From NVTR01 sp036479015 (GTDB lineage Bacteria; Pseudomonadota; Alphaproteobacteria; Rhodobacterales; Rhodobacteraceae), in assembly GCA_036479015.1 (NCBI GenBank), contig JAZGFB010000007.1, positions 1 to 64,000 of the forward strand: a stretch of DNA of 64,000 nt. Direction: 5' to 3'. The notes beneath the pieces were generated by a model that had not been told where the DNA came from, searched no databases, and saw nothing but the letters and a program-made list of their open reading frames with translations. Below, in pieces: positions 42,927 to 52,270 of the stretch (its first letter is position 1; each line of letters starts with the position of its first letter). Made by a program: the position numbers and the translations under genes.

Positions 42927-43277
42927 CTATTTTTCGTCGTAAAACGGCGTCATCTGGACGACTATTACCGAATTTTCGGATAATGCACGCGCCATCAGTT
43001 CCTGTTCTTCATCGTTGATATCGTGCCCGTCAGCCAACCGTTCTTCCAGTGTTCCATATCCGGACACCTCCAATGGTGCCAAATCTGATTTCTTTAGAAT
43101 TGCCACGGTTTCACGAACCGCCTCGGCTTCGTCGACACCGCTGCAATAGCACATTAATGCAGCGCCGGATGCGTTTTTTGGTAGGCCGTCGCCTTCACTG
43201 CGACCGACCTCTACCAGAAGGGTATAGCAAAAACGCGCACGCTTTGGTTTGGCAGTTTTTTCAGGTAAATCAGTCAC
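42927..43277 (-). CDS. Conserved-type small protein after dapD, function unknown
   Basis: GTG 43277 overlaps the dapD stop by 8 bases (GTGACTGA) and gives 116 residues starting MTDLPEKTAKPKRARFCYTLLVEVG. It looks like a compact alpha/beta protein (CYCSGVDEAEAVRETVAILKKSDLAPLEVSGYG region) with an acidic C-terminal part. A much longer frame to 43553 lies inside dapD and is rejected. Probably co-translated with dapD. No family named with confidence. Confidence 0.7.
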   Translation of the reverse strand: MTDLPEKTAKPKRARFCYTLLVEVGRSEGDGLPKNASGAALMCYCSGVDEAEAVRETVAILKKSDLAPLEVSGYGTLEERLADGHDINDEEQELMARALSENSVIVVQMTPFYDEK

Positions 43278-44097
43278 GTAAAAGATCGTTAATTGCGGTT
43301 TTTGAGCGCGTGCGCGCATCAACCTGTTTAACAATGACTGCACAGTACAGATGCACACCATTTTTTGAGGGCAATGACCCGGCAACAACAACCGAATAGG
43401 GTGGCACTTCTCCATAGGAAATTGTGCCGGTTTCCCGATCAAATATTTTGGTTGATTGGCCGATGAACACGCCCATTCCCAAGACGGCACCCTCACGCAC
43501 GATGCAGCCTTCGACCACCTCGGAGCGGGCGCCAATGAAACAATTGTCCTCAATGATGGTTGGCCCAGCCTGCATTGGTTCTAAAACGCCGCCGATGCCG
43601 ACGCCGCCAGACAGATGAACGTTCTTGCCGATTTGCGCGCATGAGCCGACAGTTGCCCAGGTGTCCACCATGGTTCCTTCGTCAACATAGGCGCCAATAT
43701 TAACAAATGACGGCATCAACACCACGCCAGGGGCGATATATGCCGATTTCCGAACAACGCAGTTAGGAACCGCACGAAACCCAGCCGCCGCCCATTGGTT
43801 TGGCCCCCAGCCTTTGAATTTATTATCAACCTTGTCCCACCAGCCAGCGCCCTGGGCACCGCCTTCTTGTGGTTCCATGTCCTTAATGCGAAAGCCAAGC
43901 AGAACGGCCTTTTTGGCCCATTGATTTACGTGCCAGTTCCCGTCAGCTTGCTTTTCTGCCACGCGCAATGAACCGCTGTCCAAGGCGTTCAATGTATCTT
44001 CAATTGCCTCACGAACTTCGCCGGTTGTCGTGGGGGATATTGTGTCTCGCTGGTTCCAGGCATTCTCAATAGTTGATTCAAGTTGGGCAATGGACAT
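43270..44097 (-). CDS. dapD: Tetrahydrodipicolinate N-succinyltransferase
   Basis: Left-handed beta-helix acyltransferase of the succinylase lysine pathway, 275 residues. It shows hexapeptide repeats (KSAYIAPGVVLMPSFVNIGAYVDEGTMVDTWATVGSCAQIG region, IEDNCFIGARSEVVEGCIVREGAVLGMGVFIGQST region) and FKGWGPNQ. ATG 44097 with GGAG upstream gives the family start MSIAQLESTIENAW. Works upstream of DapE in the same pathway. Confidence 0.96.
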   Translation of the reverse strand: MSIAQLESTIENAWNQRDTISPTTTGEVREAIEDTLNALDSGSLRVAEKQADGNWHVNQWAKKAVLLGFRIKDMEPQEGGAQGAGWWDKVDNKFKGWGPNQWAAAGFRAVPNCVVRKSAYIAPGVVLMPSFVNIGAYVDEGTMVDTWATVGSCAQIGKNVHLSGGVGIGGVLEPMQAGPTIIEDNCFIGARSEVVEGCIVREGAVLGMGVFIGQSTKIFDRETGTISYGEVPPYSVVVAGSLPSKNGVHLYCAVIVKQVDARTRSKTAINDLLRD

Positions 44098-44180
44098 CAA
44101 GGTCTCCAAATTGTCATTTTTTCCGCGTCAAAGGCAGGCTATAGTCACAACCTAAGCTGCGCGCAATGAAGGAGCAGGCA

Positions 44181-45029
44181 ATGAACGATCATTCACGGGC
44201 ACATCCCTTTCGTCGATCTAAGCAGGACAGGGACGCCAGTCATGAATTACCCGACACTGCGCAGACCCGGGCCCCGGCCTATAAACTGGCATTTGATGAT
44301 GCCGAATTTATGTGCCGGGATGAACTAAGACCGGTTCGATTGCAGCTTGAATTGCTAAAGCCCGAAATGTTGATGGCGGAATATGGCATTGAATCTACAA
44401 TAGTTCTGTTTGGCGGGGCCCGCATTCCCGAGCCTGCAAAAAAGTCGACGGCGCGCACCAAAACCCTGGCTGACCTGTCTAAGTATTATGCTGAAGCACG
44501 CGAATTTGCCCGCCTGATGACCGTTCGGGCGATGGCAAGCGAGCACCGGGAAGGTGTTATTGTGACAGGCGGCGGCCCTGGCGTTATGGAGGCGGGAAAT
44601 CGCGGTGCTGTTGACGCAGGTGGCGTGTCAATTGGACTGAATATCGTATTGCCCCATGAACAGGCACCAAATGAATATGTCACACCGGACCTGTGTTTTA
44701 ATTTCCATTACTTCGCCATTCGCAAAATGCATTTTTTGATGCGCGCCAAGGCTGTGGCCGCGTTCCCCGGCGGCTTTGGAACATTGGATGAGCTGTTTGA
44801 ATGTCTGACATTGATCCAAACAGGGCGCATGGAGCGCATACCAATATTGCTGTTTGGTGAAAAGTTTTGGCGTGGGATTATTAATTGGGAAACACTGGCG
44901 GAAGCCGGAACAATTTCAGCAGACGATCTTTCACTTTTCCGATTTGTCGAAACGGCTAAGGATGCCGTTGATGCAATAGACAATTGGGAACATGCGGGCA
45001 CCACGCGTGAAAAAATTCCTGGGCGTTAA
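44181..45029 (+). CDS. LOG-family nucleotide phosphoribohydrolase-like protein
   Basis: 282 residues with the LOG (lysine decarboxylase-like) motif PGGFGTLDELFE, the nucleotide pocket VTGGGPGVMEAGNRGA and a central FGGARIP. The family hydrolyses cytokinin or nucleoside 5'-monophosphates to base and ribose phosphate. ATG 44181 is preferred because AAGGAG lies 7 bases before it; that Shine-Dalgarno sits inside the frame of the ATG at 44166. The N-terminal 45 residues are polar and probably disordered. Overlaps the convergent glycosyltransferase end by 4 bases. Confidence 0.88.
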   Translation: MNDHSRAHPFRRSKQDRDASHELPDTAQTRAPAYKLAFDDAEFMCRDELRPVRLQLELLKPEMLMAEYGIESTIVLFGGARIPEPAKKSTARTKTLADLSKYYAEAREFARLMTVRAMASEHREGVIVTGGGPGVMEAGNRGAVDAGGVSIGLNIVLPHEQAPNEYVTPDLCFNFHYFAIRKMHFLMRAKAVAAFPGGFGTLDELFECLTLIQTGRMERIPILLFGEKFWRGIINWETLAEAGTISADDLSLFRFVETAKDAVDAIDNWEHAGTTREKIPGR

Positions 45030-47131
45030 AGTGAAAGGATTTCGTTGCGCATATCTTCGTATTTAGGGTTGGCCCGCAGTTCTTTTATTTTGGCCCGGTA
45101 CCAATTTACTGAAGCGTCATGAAGGTCACTAAGTACCTTATCTTTGAGCAGCCGGTCTATTTCTGATCTGGTGGCGTCGATATGTCGATGTATGGTTTTG
45201 TCAGCCTCGCCGCCCTGGCACATTTTGACCCAGTAATCCAACTCCATGACCTGCTTGAAATGGTTGACCCTGCCGCGTTCTTTTTTGACCAGATATTCAT
45301 CAACGGACCGGGTTGCATAATGGTTGAACTGGGCCACGTCATAGGAAAAGTCTGTCTGCCTTCTGGTCATCTCTTTCGGATCTGTAATTCTGACACCGTT
45401 AGGAGATATCCATTGAAAATTTGCAAGGTTATCGTCAGACAGGATTGGGCCATGTGTGCCAAAGCGTTCGATATCTGCATGGGGTTTGAAAAGGGTTTTT
45501 ACGAACCTCTTACGTAGCCCGCCAGATTTAAGATCACTTTGCGCATCGCTATAGGATTGAATGACCAAATTACCATCAAACTCTACACGGTCATCATTGG
45601 AAAACAACCGCCAGGTTACAGGTATAGCATCCGAGTTCGGGACCGCTTTTAGCAGGTCTTGCAGGTGGCCATCACCGGCCTTGATGTTCAAGAATTCATC
45701 GATATCTGACACAAGTATCCAGCTTGCTTGCTGCGAAATTGGCTGGGCAATTGCGTCTTTTAAAGCCGACTTTTGTGGGCCGCGTCGCAGCACTTTGTTG
45801 CGTCGGTGCTCAACGATCCCCAGATTTTGCAACCGGTCCAAAATGGCATCGGTCCCATCAGAGCAATCATTGGTATAAACCAGAAATTTATCAAACCCGA
45901 TGACCCGATGATAGGCTATCCATTCCAGAATGAACGGCCCTTCGTTCTTCATTGAGGTGATAATAAGCGCGCTCTGATCGGCGGATGGTTTCACAATAGC
46001 CGGTGATTTGGCGGTCGTTGTGCCAAACACACTGTCCATCGATTGCTGTAATTCTGGGTTCGCAACCAGAGTAATTTCACCAATATCGCTGCGATCATGC
46101 TTCCAACTGTTGCTGATCTGCCTGAAATGCCACATTTTGAAATTCGGATCTACCGGGTCATTACGGCGATTAATGAAATGAGTCCGCCATTGCTGCCCAT
46201 TCTGTGGCCCCTGCGGCACCACACACCATTTTCGGTTTGACTTGGGCTTGCCATCGGCGCTGATAAACCGATGATCCTTATGGCGCAGCTGGCCGCCGTC
46301 TGAATTTGGATCAGCATAAACCCATTCTGCATCGGCCCGAATATATCCGGTTTCAGACGCAACAGCCGCATCATATATGGAAGTCCCGTCATTTGAATGG
46401 AACAACTCATCGATGTCAGCACTGACCACTGCCCGGGCCCGCCCCAGAAAACGCCGGCGGCAAAGTTCAGCCAGGGCCCGTTGAAGAAATAATGCGCCGT
46501 AACTGTCTTTATCAGCGGGGCCGAATGGATACCTTGCCTGTATAATGACTGCTGTTTCAATCCCAGGGACTTGCGAAATTGCGTTAATAAGTTCTTGGCT
46601 GGAATATTTTGTTGAATTGTTTTCGCTGAGCACAAGGGCATTTGTTTTATGCTCTTTTACATAGTGTGTTAACCAATCTTGTAACCACTCAAGCCGGTTG
46701 TTCTGAGAAATCGTGAAAATTGCGTTTTTACCGGCAAATTGGGCAAGGTAGGATCGGCCAATTGCCAGATTAGCACCAAATAATGGGTGGGATAATGTGA
46801 CAACCCTTGGGTCTGTTTCCAGACAGGGAAGTGTAATCACGGCGCACCGTGACAGGCTTTCTATTTTTGTTGGCTGCACCAACAGCCCATCAATTTTAAT
46901 CCGCAGGTCATCCAAAATGGAACGAAAGTTCAGCAATTTCGGACACAGCAACGTAACATTGTTCAATTCAGGATCATGAAAACAATCGTAAATAAATGTT
47001 TTGGAGTCATAGTCTGAATCGTAGTTTGCGTCCCGGTTTTTGGCATCATTATGTCGATCACGCTTGAACACGGGCTGGTCCCCGTCAAAAACGAGGCCCG
47101 ACAATTCAAGTTCAGTTATGTCCAGAACCAT
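45026..47131 (-). CDS. Large two-domain glycosyltransferase (Glyco_tranf_2_4-like)
   Basis: 701 residues with two GT-A-like halves. The N-terminal half has an LQRALAELCRRRFLGRARAVVSADIDELF region (D-I-D metal motif, near residues 225-255). The C-terminal half starts SMKNEGPFILEWIAYHRVIGFDKFLVYTNDCSDGTDAIL (region, ~395) with LVSDIDEFLNIK as its metal motif, then conserved FNHYATRSVDEYLVKKERGRVNH. The paralogue at 48103 is collinear. Such proteins build capsule or exopolysaccharide; the sugar is unknown. No membrane segments, so it acts in the cytoplasm. Confidence 0.85.
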   Translation of the reverse strand: MVLDITELELSGLVFDGDQPVFKRDRHNDAKNRDANYDSDYDSKTFIYDCFHDPELNNVTLLCPKLLNFRSILDDLRIKIDGLLVQPTKIESLSRCAVITLPCLETDPRVVTLSHPLFGANLAIGRSYLAQFAGKNAIFTISQNNRLEWLQDWLTHYVKEHKTNALVLSENNSTKYSSQELINAISQVPGIETAVIIQARYPFGPADKDSYGALFLQRALAELCRRRFLGRARAVVSADIDELFHSNDGTSIYDAAVASETGYIRADAEWVYADPNSDGGQLRHKDHRFISADGKPKSNRKWCVVPQGPQNGQQWRTHFINRRNDPVDPNFKMWHFRQISNSWKHDRSDIGEITLVANPELQQSMDSVFGTTTAKSPAIVKPSADQSALIITSMKNEGPFILEWIAYHRVIGFDKFLVYTNDCSDGTDAILDRLQNLGIVEHRRNKVLRRGPQKSALKDAIAQPISQQASWILVSDIDEFLNIKAGDGHLQDLLKAVPNSDAIPVTWRLFSNDDRVEFDGNLVIQSYSDAQSDLKSGGLRKRFVKTLFKPHADIERFGTHGPILSDDNLANFQWISPNGVRITDPKEMTRRQTDFSYDVAQFNHYATRSVDEYLVKKERGRVNHFKQVMELDYWVKMCQGGEADKTIHRHIDATRSEIDRLLKDKVLSDLHDASVNWYRAKIKELRANPKYEDMRNEILSL

Positions 47132-47193
47132 TTTAGTGCTGCCCCTGTTCCCAGCTTATTTTTTGCCGGCTTGTACGCGACTGGCCGATTTTT

Positions 47194-48096
47194 CTAACGC
47201 CGGACATGTGCAGGTAAATATTCAACATATTCCGCCGCAAGACTATCAGAAATTTTCTTACGTAACGCCAGTAAATCAATGCATCGTATAGTCAGATCAT
47301 AGCTGGCAAAAACCGCGTCAGAAAGCATTGCCAGATGTCCAAGCTGGGCATCGCTGATTTTATCAGGGTCCCTTAAGTCTTTTACAAAAACGGCGTCACC
47401 ATCGATGGCCTGGGTTTGCAGCGCCCTGGGGCGCAACCTGGCGGCCTGGGAATTGCTGATCATCTTACTTTTTACAAACAGCAGCTTATGAAACATAAGC
47501 CCAAAAGCCGCCAGCCTATTAATCTGGGCGTCCTGTAGCTTTTCATCATAGTAAAGCGGGAAAAACCGCAATTCTGTCACGACTGCCACCGCATCTTTCA
47601 GTTTCGATTTACCACTGTCAAATATCATCGACTCAGCGCCCTGAACGTCGATCTTCAACAAATCGATGTTCGTTATTCCGTCAATTTTGTCTAACCGTCT
47701 GGTGGTTAATGGAACTTGTTCACGTAAAGTTGCTGCCCGTTTGGAACGGCCAAGAAATTCGATGCTTTCCATGTCCAGTTCAAATACCGATGAAAGGCCA
47801 CTTTGCTGGTAAATATTAAGCGTCTGCTTTTTACCATTTCCGACCGCACAGTCGTAATATGTCTCTAGGTCAGACTTGGTCTGTTGCAGCTTTTCAAACG
47901 CCTCTGGTTGGGGTTCAAACCCATGCACCCTACAAAGTTTTGCATCCAAAAGCGGCTTATATGGTGGATCGTCAAGCGGGTTGGCACCAATGTCTACCAC
48001 ATCTGTTAGACGGTCCAACCCCAGGCCCTCGGCCAAAAATTTCCACCGCTCTTCATTTTCGTTCACAGTTTGAGCCCACCCATCTGTAGCTTTCAA
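47194..48096 (-). CDS. FkbM-family SAM-dependent methyltransferase
   Basis: 300 residues with a class I fold. Motif I is VVDIGANPLDDPPYKPLL, followed by CRVHGFEPQPEAFEKLQ and the FkbM signature IDLLKIDVQGAESMIFDSG. It probably O-methylates a sugar or lipid made by the flanking glycosyltransferases. Only 6 bases separate it from the end of the upstream glycosyltransferase gene, so these genes form one transcript. Confidence 0.9.
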   Translation of the reverse strand: MKATDGWAQTVNENEERWKFLAEGLGLDRLTDVVDIGANPLDDPPYKPLLDAKLCRVHGFEPQPEAFEKLQQTKSDLETYYDCAVGNGKKQTLNIYQQSGLSSVFELDMESIEFLGRSKRAATLREQVPLTTRRLDKIDGITNIDLLKIDVQGAESMIFDSGKSKLKDAVAVVTELRFFPLYYDEKLQDAQINRLAAFGLMFHKLLFVKSKMISNSQAARLRPRALQTQAIDGDAVFVKDLRDPDKISDAQLGHLAMLSDAVFASYDLTIRCIDLLALRKKISDSLAAEYVEYLPAHVRR

Positions 48097-48102
48097 ATTT
48101 TT

Positions 48103-50331
48103 TTAATGCGTTGTTTTCTGTTTATCAACGTTAAAGAAGAACCCAGCAGGGTGCGTTTCAGACACGACGTTGTCTGGCACCACATCCGGCCCCGCCAAAA
48201 AGACATTCGCGCCAAAATACGCATGCATTCTGGACATACGCTGCATTCGTTCGCTGGTGAGGACGTCGTAAAACTGCGCGTAGTTTTCGGTTGCCCGTAG
48301 CGATGTGATTTTTTCGCGATGTGCTGCAACGCAATTGCGATGCGCTGCCGCGATTTTAGGGTTCGATTTCAGATGTTCCAGTTCAAGCTTAAGTTTGGGC
48401 AGCATCCGTTGGATCGATGTCTCGCGTTCTGTGTTGTTGTTCATGCGAAACCAATAGGACAGGCCCTGGTCCCGGCCCACATGGTTAACGCGGCCCCGGT
48501 CACGTTTGACCAAAAAGCTTTCAGCAGATCGTACCGCGTAATGGTTTAGCGACACTGCGTCATAGCCATAGGTCGACTTTGTCGAACGCCAGGCATTGCG
48601 ATACATCTTGGGCGGCAGCGGAACACCGGAACCGTTTACCCATGTGATCTTATCCCAATGCTGGGCCCGCAAACCTTTGGGCCTGTGAACACCCAGTTTT
48701 TTGAAAATTCCAATGTTTCGAAACAGAGTCTTAAACCCCCAAGCCTGATGGGGTTTTCGCGTCATTTCAGCAGCACAGTTATCAAAAATCTTTATGATCG
48801 GCTCGTCAGAGTAATGGTGAACATCTGAATTTCCGAACAGGCGCCAAGTGCAGGAAATAAGGTTGGCATCGCCCATATGGGAATATAGATCAGTCAGCAT
48901 ACCAGTGCCGACTTTGACGTTGATAAATTCATCCACATCCATGCAGATTACCCAGTCAGATGTGCGGATCATATCTTCGGTATTTGCCGCCTGTAGCGCC
49001 CAATGTTGCGGCTTTAGATCAGTATCTTTGAATTCATTGTCGCGGTGCTGAACGATACCGGCCGTTTGCAGTTCTTTGAGCAACGTATCAGTCCCGTCGC
49101 TGCAATCATTTGTGTAGACCAGAAAATCATTAATTCCGATAGCCCTATGGTAGGCGATCCATTCTAAAATGAAGGGCCCTTCGTTCTTCATAGTCGTGAC
49201 AATAGCTGTCCGGTTTTTTGTACTGTCTACCTTGGGGAATTTCAGCTTGGGCATCCGTATGGGTTTGTGGCCGAACTGCTGCTTTGATAGTTTTAGCAGT
49301 TCCGGATCTTCAACCAGGCTTGATTTTGGAACGAATTTATTGATCTCAGTTGTATTGTGCTTAATTGCCATGAACCGCTGAAATGGGATGTTGGTATTTG
49401 CTGCCCGCATGGTTTCGGTAATGCGCACCAGACGCCAGGTGGCTGTTGCGCCCGTGTTGCCGGGGGCCATGCACCATCGGCGCACAACATTTTCGCTGTC
49501 AAACTGAACACAGATATGGTCTGCGAAACATGGCGGATCACCCTTTCGAACCCGCCACGGATAGCAATGGTGCCCTATCAGCTGAACAACACCGCTGTCG
49601 CTGGCAATTGCCATGTCAAAAATGCTGTTATCAAGGGGCGGTATCAGGTCTGAAATGTCGATATTCATCACCGCACGGGCGCTGCCCAAATACAGTTCAT
49701 TCATTAGCTGATAGATGCTCAGCTCACCCAGTTGCGAGCGCCATGGATCAGGTGCCGGAATTTTCATTCTGTCCTTACCGGGGGAGTCCGGGGCGCTATG
49801 GGGGTGTTCTTCTGACTGTAGATTAGGGTGGCCAATGGGGAAATCTGGGGTCGAAATGACCAGTTGTTTTAGGCCCAGCGATTTTGCAGCCAAGGCCAGT
49901 TCTTGGGCAAACCCATCTTGCCCACATCGGTTGATAATAAGTGCGCCATCCATGCCATGGTGTTTTTGGTGAAATTCCAGCCAGTCCCTAGCAACGGAAA
50001 CTGTTTCAAAGTTTCGGAGTGCGACGCCAACATTAAGACCGGCAAAAAGCCCGTGCTTAGAATAAATCACAGCCACTGTTTCAGTGGTGCCATCAACCGA
50101 TATTTCTGCCTCTCCGCCGGGTTGGGCCGCCAGTGTCAGCACCGCTGCGCCGCCTATTGATCTGCGATCGATTTCGGTAATTGACGGCCCCGGTTGCACC
50201 CCGTTGATATCAGCATTGGACGATATGAAAACCGACACTGGGCCATCTGCGTCACGGGCAACCGCAGCCATGCAGACAGCCGTGCCAATTGTTGTTCCTG
50301 TTAGCTTTTGGATACTAACGTCGGCGTGCAT
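48103..50331 (-). CDS. Large two-domain glycosyltransferase (paralogue)
   Basis: 742 residues, collinear with the gene at 45026. The N-terminal GT-like half has a changed metal motif, NIDISDLI, where the relative has ADIDELF, and may be inactive or of different specificity. The C-terminal half shows TTMKNEGPFILEWIAYHRAIGINDFLVYTNDCSDGTD (region), VICMDVDEFINVK and NHYAVRSAESFLVKRDRGRVNH. An additional C-terminal stretch of about 70 residues follows. The start overlaps the rlmN end by 17 bases, tying the cluster to that transcript. Confidence 0.85.
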   Translation of the reverse strand: MHADVSIQKLTGTTIGTAVCMAAVARDADGPVSVFISSNADINGVQPGPSITEIDRRSIGGAAVLTLAAQPGGEAEISVDGTTETVAVIYSKHGLFAGLNVGVALRNFETVSVARDWLEFHQKHHGMDGALIINRCGQDGFAQELALAAKSLGLKQLVISTPDFPIGHPNLQSEEHPHSAPDSPGKDRMKIPAPDPWRSQLGELSIYQLMNELYLGSARAVMNIDISDLIPPLDNSIFDMAIASDSGVVQLIGHHCYPWRVRKGDPPCFADHICVQFDSENVVRRWCMAPGNTGATATWRLVRITETMRAANTNIPFQRFMAIKHNTTEINKFVPKSSLVEDPELLKLSKQQFGHKPIRMPKLKFPKVDSTKNRTAIVTTMKNEGPFILEWIAYHRAIGINDFLVYTNDCSDGTDTLLKELQTAGIVQHRDNEFKDTDLKPQHWALQAANTEDMIRTSDWVICMDVDEFINVKVGTGMLTDLYSHMGDANLISCTWRLFGNSDVHHYSDEPIIKIFDNCAAEMTRKPHQAWGFKTLFRNIGIFKKLGVHRPKGLRAQHWDKITWVNGSGVPLPPKMYRNAWRSTKSTYGYDAVSLNHYAVRSAESFLVKRDRGRVNHVGRDQGLSYWFRMNNNTERETSIQRMLPKLKLELEHLKSNPKIAAAHRNCVAAHREKITSLRATENYAQFYDVLTSERMQRMSRMHAYFGANVFLAGPDVVPDNVVSETHPAGFFFNVDKQKTTH

Positions 50332-51469
50332 TTCTTGCCCGCTCGGATTCTGATTTTAGCTGACCACAGGCAGCCATGATGTCTTCACCCCTTGGCTTGC
50401 GAATTGGGGCTGAATAGCCAGCGTGATAGACTATGTCTGAAAAGCTTTTGATCTGTTTCTGGTCAGATCTTTCATAGGGTGCACCCGGCCATTCATTGAA
50501 CGGAATAAGGTTGATCTTGGCGGGTATGCCCTTGATCAGCTGCACCAATCGGCGTGCGTCTTCGTCGCTGTCATTCACATCTTTCAGCATGACATATTCA
50601 AACGTGATCCGCTCAGAGTTTGACAGCTTTGGATAGGCGCGCAGGGTGTCCAGCAACGTCGCAATGTTCCATTTTTTGTTAATTGGAACCAGCTTATCGC
50701 GCACTTCGTCGGTGGTGGCGTGAAACGATACTGCCAGCAAACAGCCAATTTCCTCGGCGGTTTTGGCAATTTCCGGAACCACACCAGAGGTTGATAAGGT
50801 AATTCTGCGCCTTGAAAGTGATATACCCTCACCATCCATGGCAATTTTCATCGCGTCGCGCACGGCGTTAAAGTTATAAAGCGGCTCACCCATACCCATC
50901 AGCACGATATTGGACAGCAACCGTGCCTCTGGCATCGGCGCCCTGCCAGGTTCTGGCCATTCGCCCAGATCATCACGCGCAACCAATACCTGACCAACAA
51001 TTTCACCAGCCGTCAAATTGCGCACCAGTTTCTGGGTTCCGGTATGGCAAAACGTGCAGTTGAGTGTGCAGCCAACCTGGGAAGAGATACACAGCGTTCC
51101 GCGGGTTTCTTCGGGGATATAGACCATTTCCACTTCATGGCCGCCCTCAATGCGCAGCACATATTTGCGGGTTCCGTCTTTAGACACCTGGCGTAGCACC
51201 ACCTCGGGCACCGTGATTTTAAACTGACTTGCCAAAGAAACGCGGGTCTCTAACGAAATATTCGTCATTTGGTCGAATTCGCGGACACCTTTATTGTAGA
51301 TCCATTGCCAAATCTGACCGACACGCATTTTTAATTGTCGCTCAGGAATGCCCGCCGCAAGCAAAGCTGCACCCAACGCATCGCGCGTCAGACCAACAAT
51401 GTTGGTCAGCCCAACGGCGGGAAGTCGTGGAATGGTTTTAGTCTCTGGGACTAGGGGGGTATCGTCCAT
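50315..51469 (-). CDS. rlmN: Dual-specificity 23S rRNA/tRNA adenine C2-methyltransferase
   Basis: Radical-SAM enzyme making 2-methyladenosine in 23S rRNA and some tRNAs, 384 residues. The 4Fe-4S triad is C134-x3-C138-x2-C141 in GCTLNCTFCHTG. MGMGEPLYNF, TLSTSGVVP and SFHATTDE follow, and the late methyl-carrying Cys is in DIMAACGQL. Start ATG 51469. Confidence 0.97.
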   Translation of the reverse strand: MDDTPLVPETKTIPRLPAVGLTNIVGLTRDALGAALLAAGIPERQLKMRVGQIWQWIYNKGVREFDQMTNISLETRVSLASQFKITVPEVVLRQVSKDGTRKYVLRIEGGHEVEMVYIPEETRGTLCISSQVGCTLNCTFCHTGTQKLVRNLTAGEIVGQVLVARDDLGEWPEPGRAPMPEARLLSNIVLMGMGEPLYNFNAVRDAMKIAMDGEGISLSRRRITLSTSGVVPEIAKTAEEIGCLLAVSFHATTDEVRDKLVPINKKWNIATLLDTLRAYPKLSNSERITFEYVMLKDVNDSDEDARRLVQLIKGIPAKINLIPFNEWPGAPYERSDQKQIKSFSDIVYHAGYSAPIRKPRGEDIMAACGQLKSESERARNARRR

Positions 51470-51556
51470 TATGCTGGCCTGAATTATTGCAAGTTACTCT
51501 ATTAGCCCGAAACTGGCCGGAACCGCAAATCAGCGCATTGCTGGTTGTTGTATGCC

Positions 51557-52099
51557 CTAGCCACTACATCTGTTTTCAGCTTCGCTTAGTGCGGCGGTGA
51601 ACCCCAATAGTGAAAACGTGTCTTTGGTTGTGGTGCCTTTTGCGGACTTTGCGGTTAATACCGCCTCTGCGCCACGTTTCATGGCAGTGACGATTTTGGT
51701 GTCATCTGCTTCGCTGGGGGCCCAGGCCATTTCTTTGTTTGTTGCGGCATCAGTGAACAGCTGAAATGTCTGGCCGCCAATTTCCAGGGCCACCTGGGAA
51801 CCGGGTGCAAATGGATAACCGCCGGTGAAAGAAATTTGCCCCTTGGCCGCTTCGCCGGGAATGTAGGAAACAAACAACAAAATGTCGCTGCGCCGAACGG
51901 CCACGACACGGCCATCCTTAGTGTTCACGGTTTCGCTTGGGCTGGACACGGCCCAGCAGGATGTTGGGTCGGATTCTACGAACACGCTCCAATCGGTTTT
52001 GGCCGCAACGCGGTTTGTGCTTTCGTCCTGGCCAAATGCCGCTGTGCCAAATGTAGCCAGCGATGCCACCGCCACGAAGTTTACTAGGTATTTTTTCAT
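51557..52099 (-). CDS. IalB-family (invasion associated locus B) periplasmic protein
   Basis: 180 residues with a cleavable signal (residues 1-23, ending AAFGQ). The IalB pattern is DWSVFVESDPTSCWAVSSP and the C-terminal TFSLLGFTAALSEAENRC; the two cysteines may pair. Periplasmic, function poorly defined in the family. Directly upstream of rlmN in the same direction. Confidence 0.88.
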   Translation of the reverse strand: MKKYLVNFVAVASLATFGTAAFGQDESTNRVAAKTDWSVFVESDPTSCWAVSSPSETVNTKDGRVVAVRRSDILLFVSYIPGEAAKGQISFTGGYPFAPGSQVALEIGGQTFQLFTDAATNKEMAWAPSEADDTKIVTAMKRGAEAVLTAKSAKGTTTKDTFSLLGFTAALSEAENRCSG

Positions 52100-52270
52100 T
52101 TTTTACAGTCTCCTGCTGCCTTGCCTCTTTGCCTGCCACCCGGTTCACTTTCGGAGCCTTTTGGTGCGCTTGGCTGTTCCCAACTCAATGGGCCCAGTTT
52201 AGCGTAAGTTGTGCCGGGTTTAAAAGGCCCATAGGCAAGAAATTGCACAATCATATGAAGGAACATTGGT

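Noticed and set aside
43278..43553. Long minus-strand frame upstream of the 116-residue protein
   Set aside because: It lies inside dapD in another frame and has no family character; the GTG overlapping the dapD stop is a better start.
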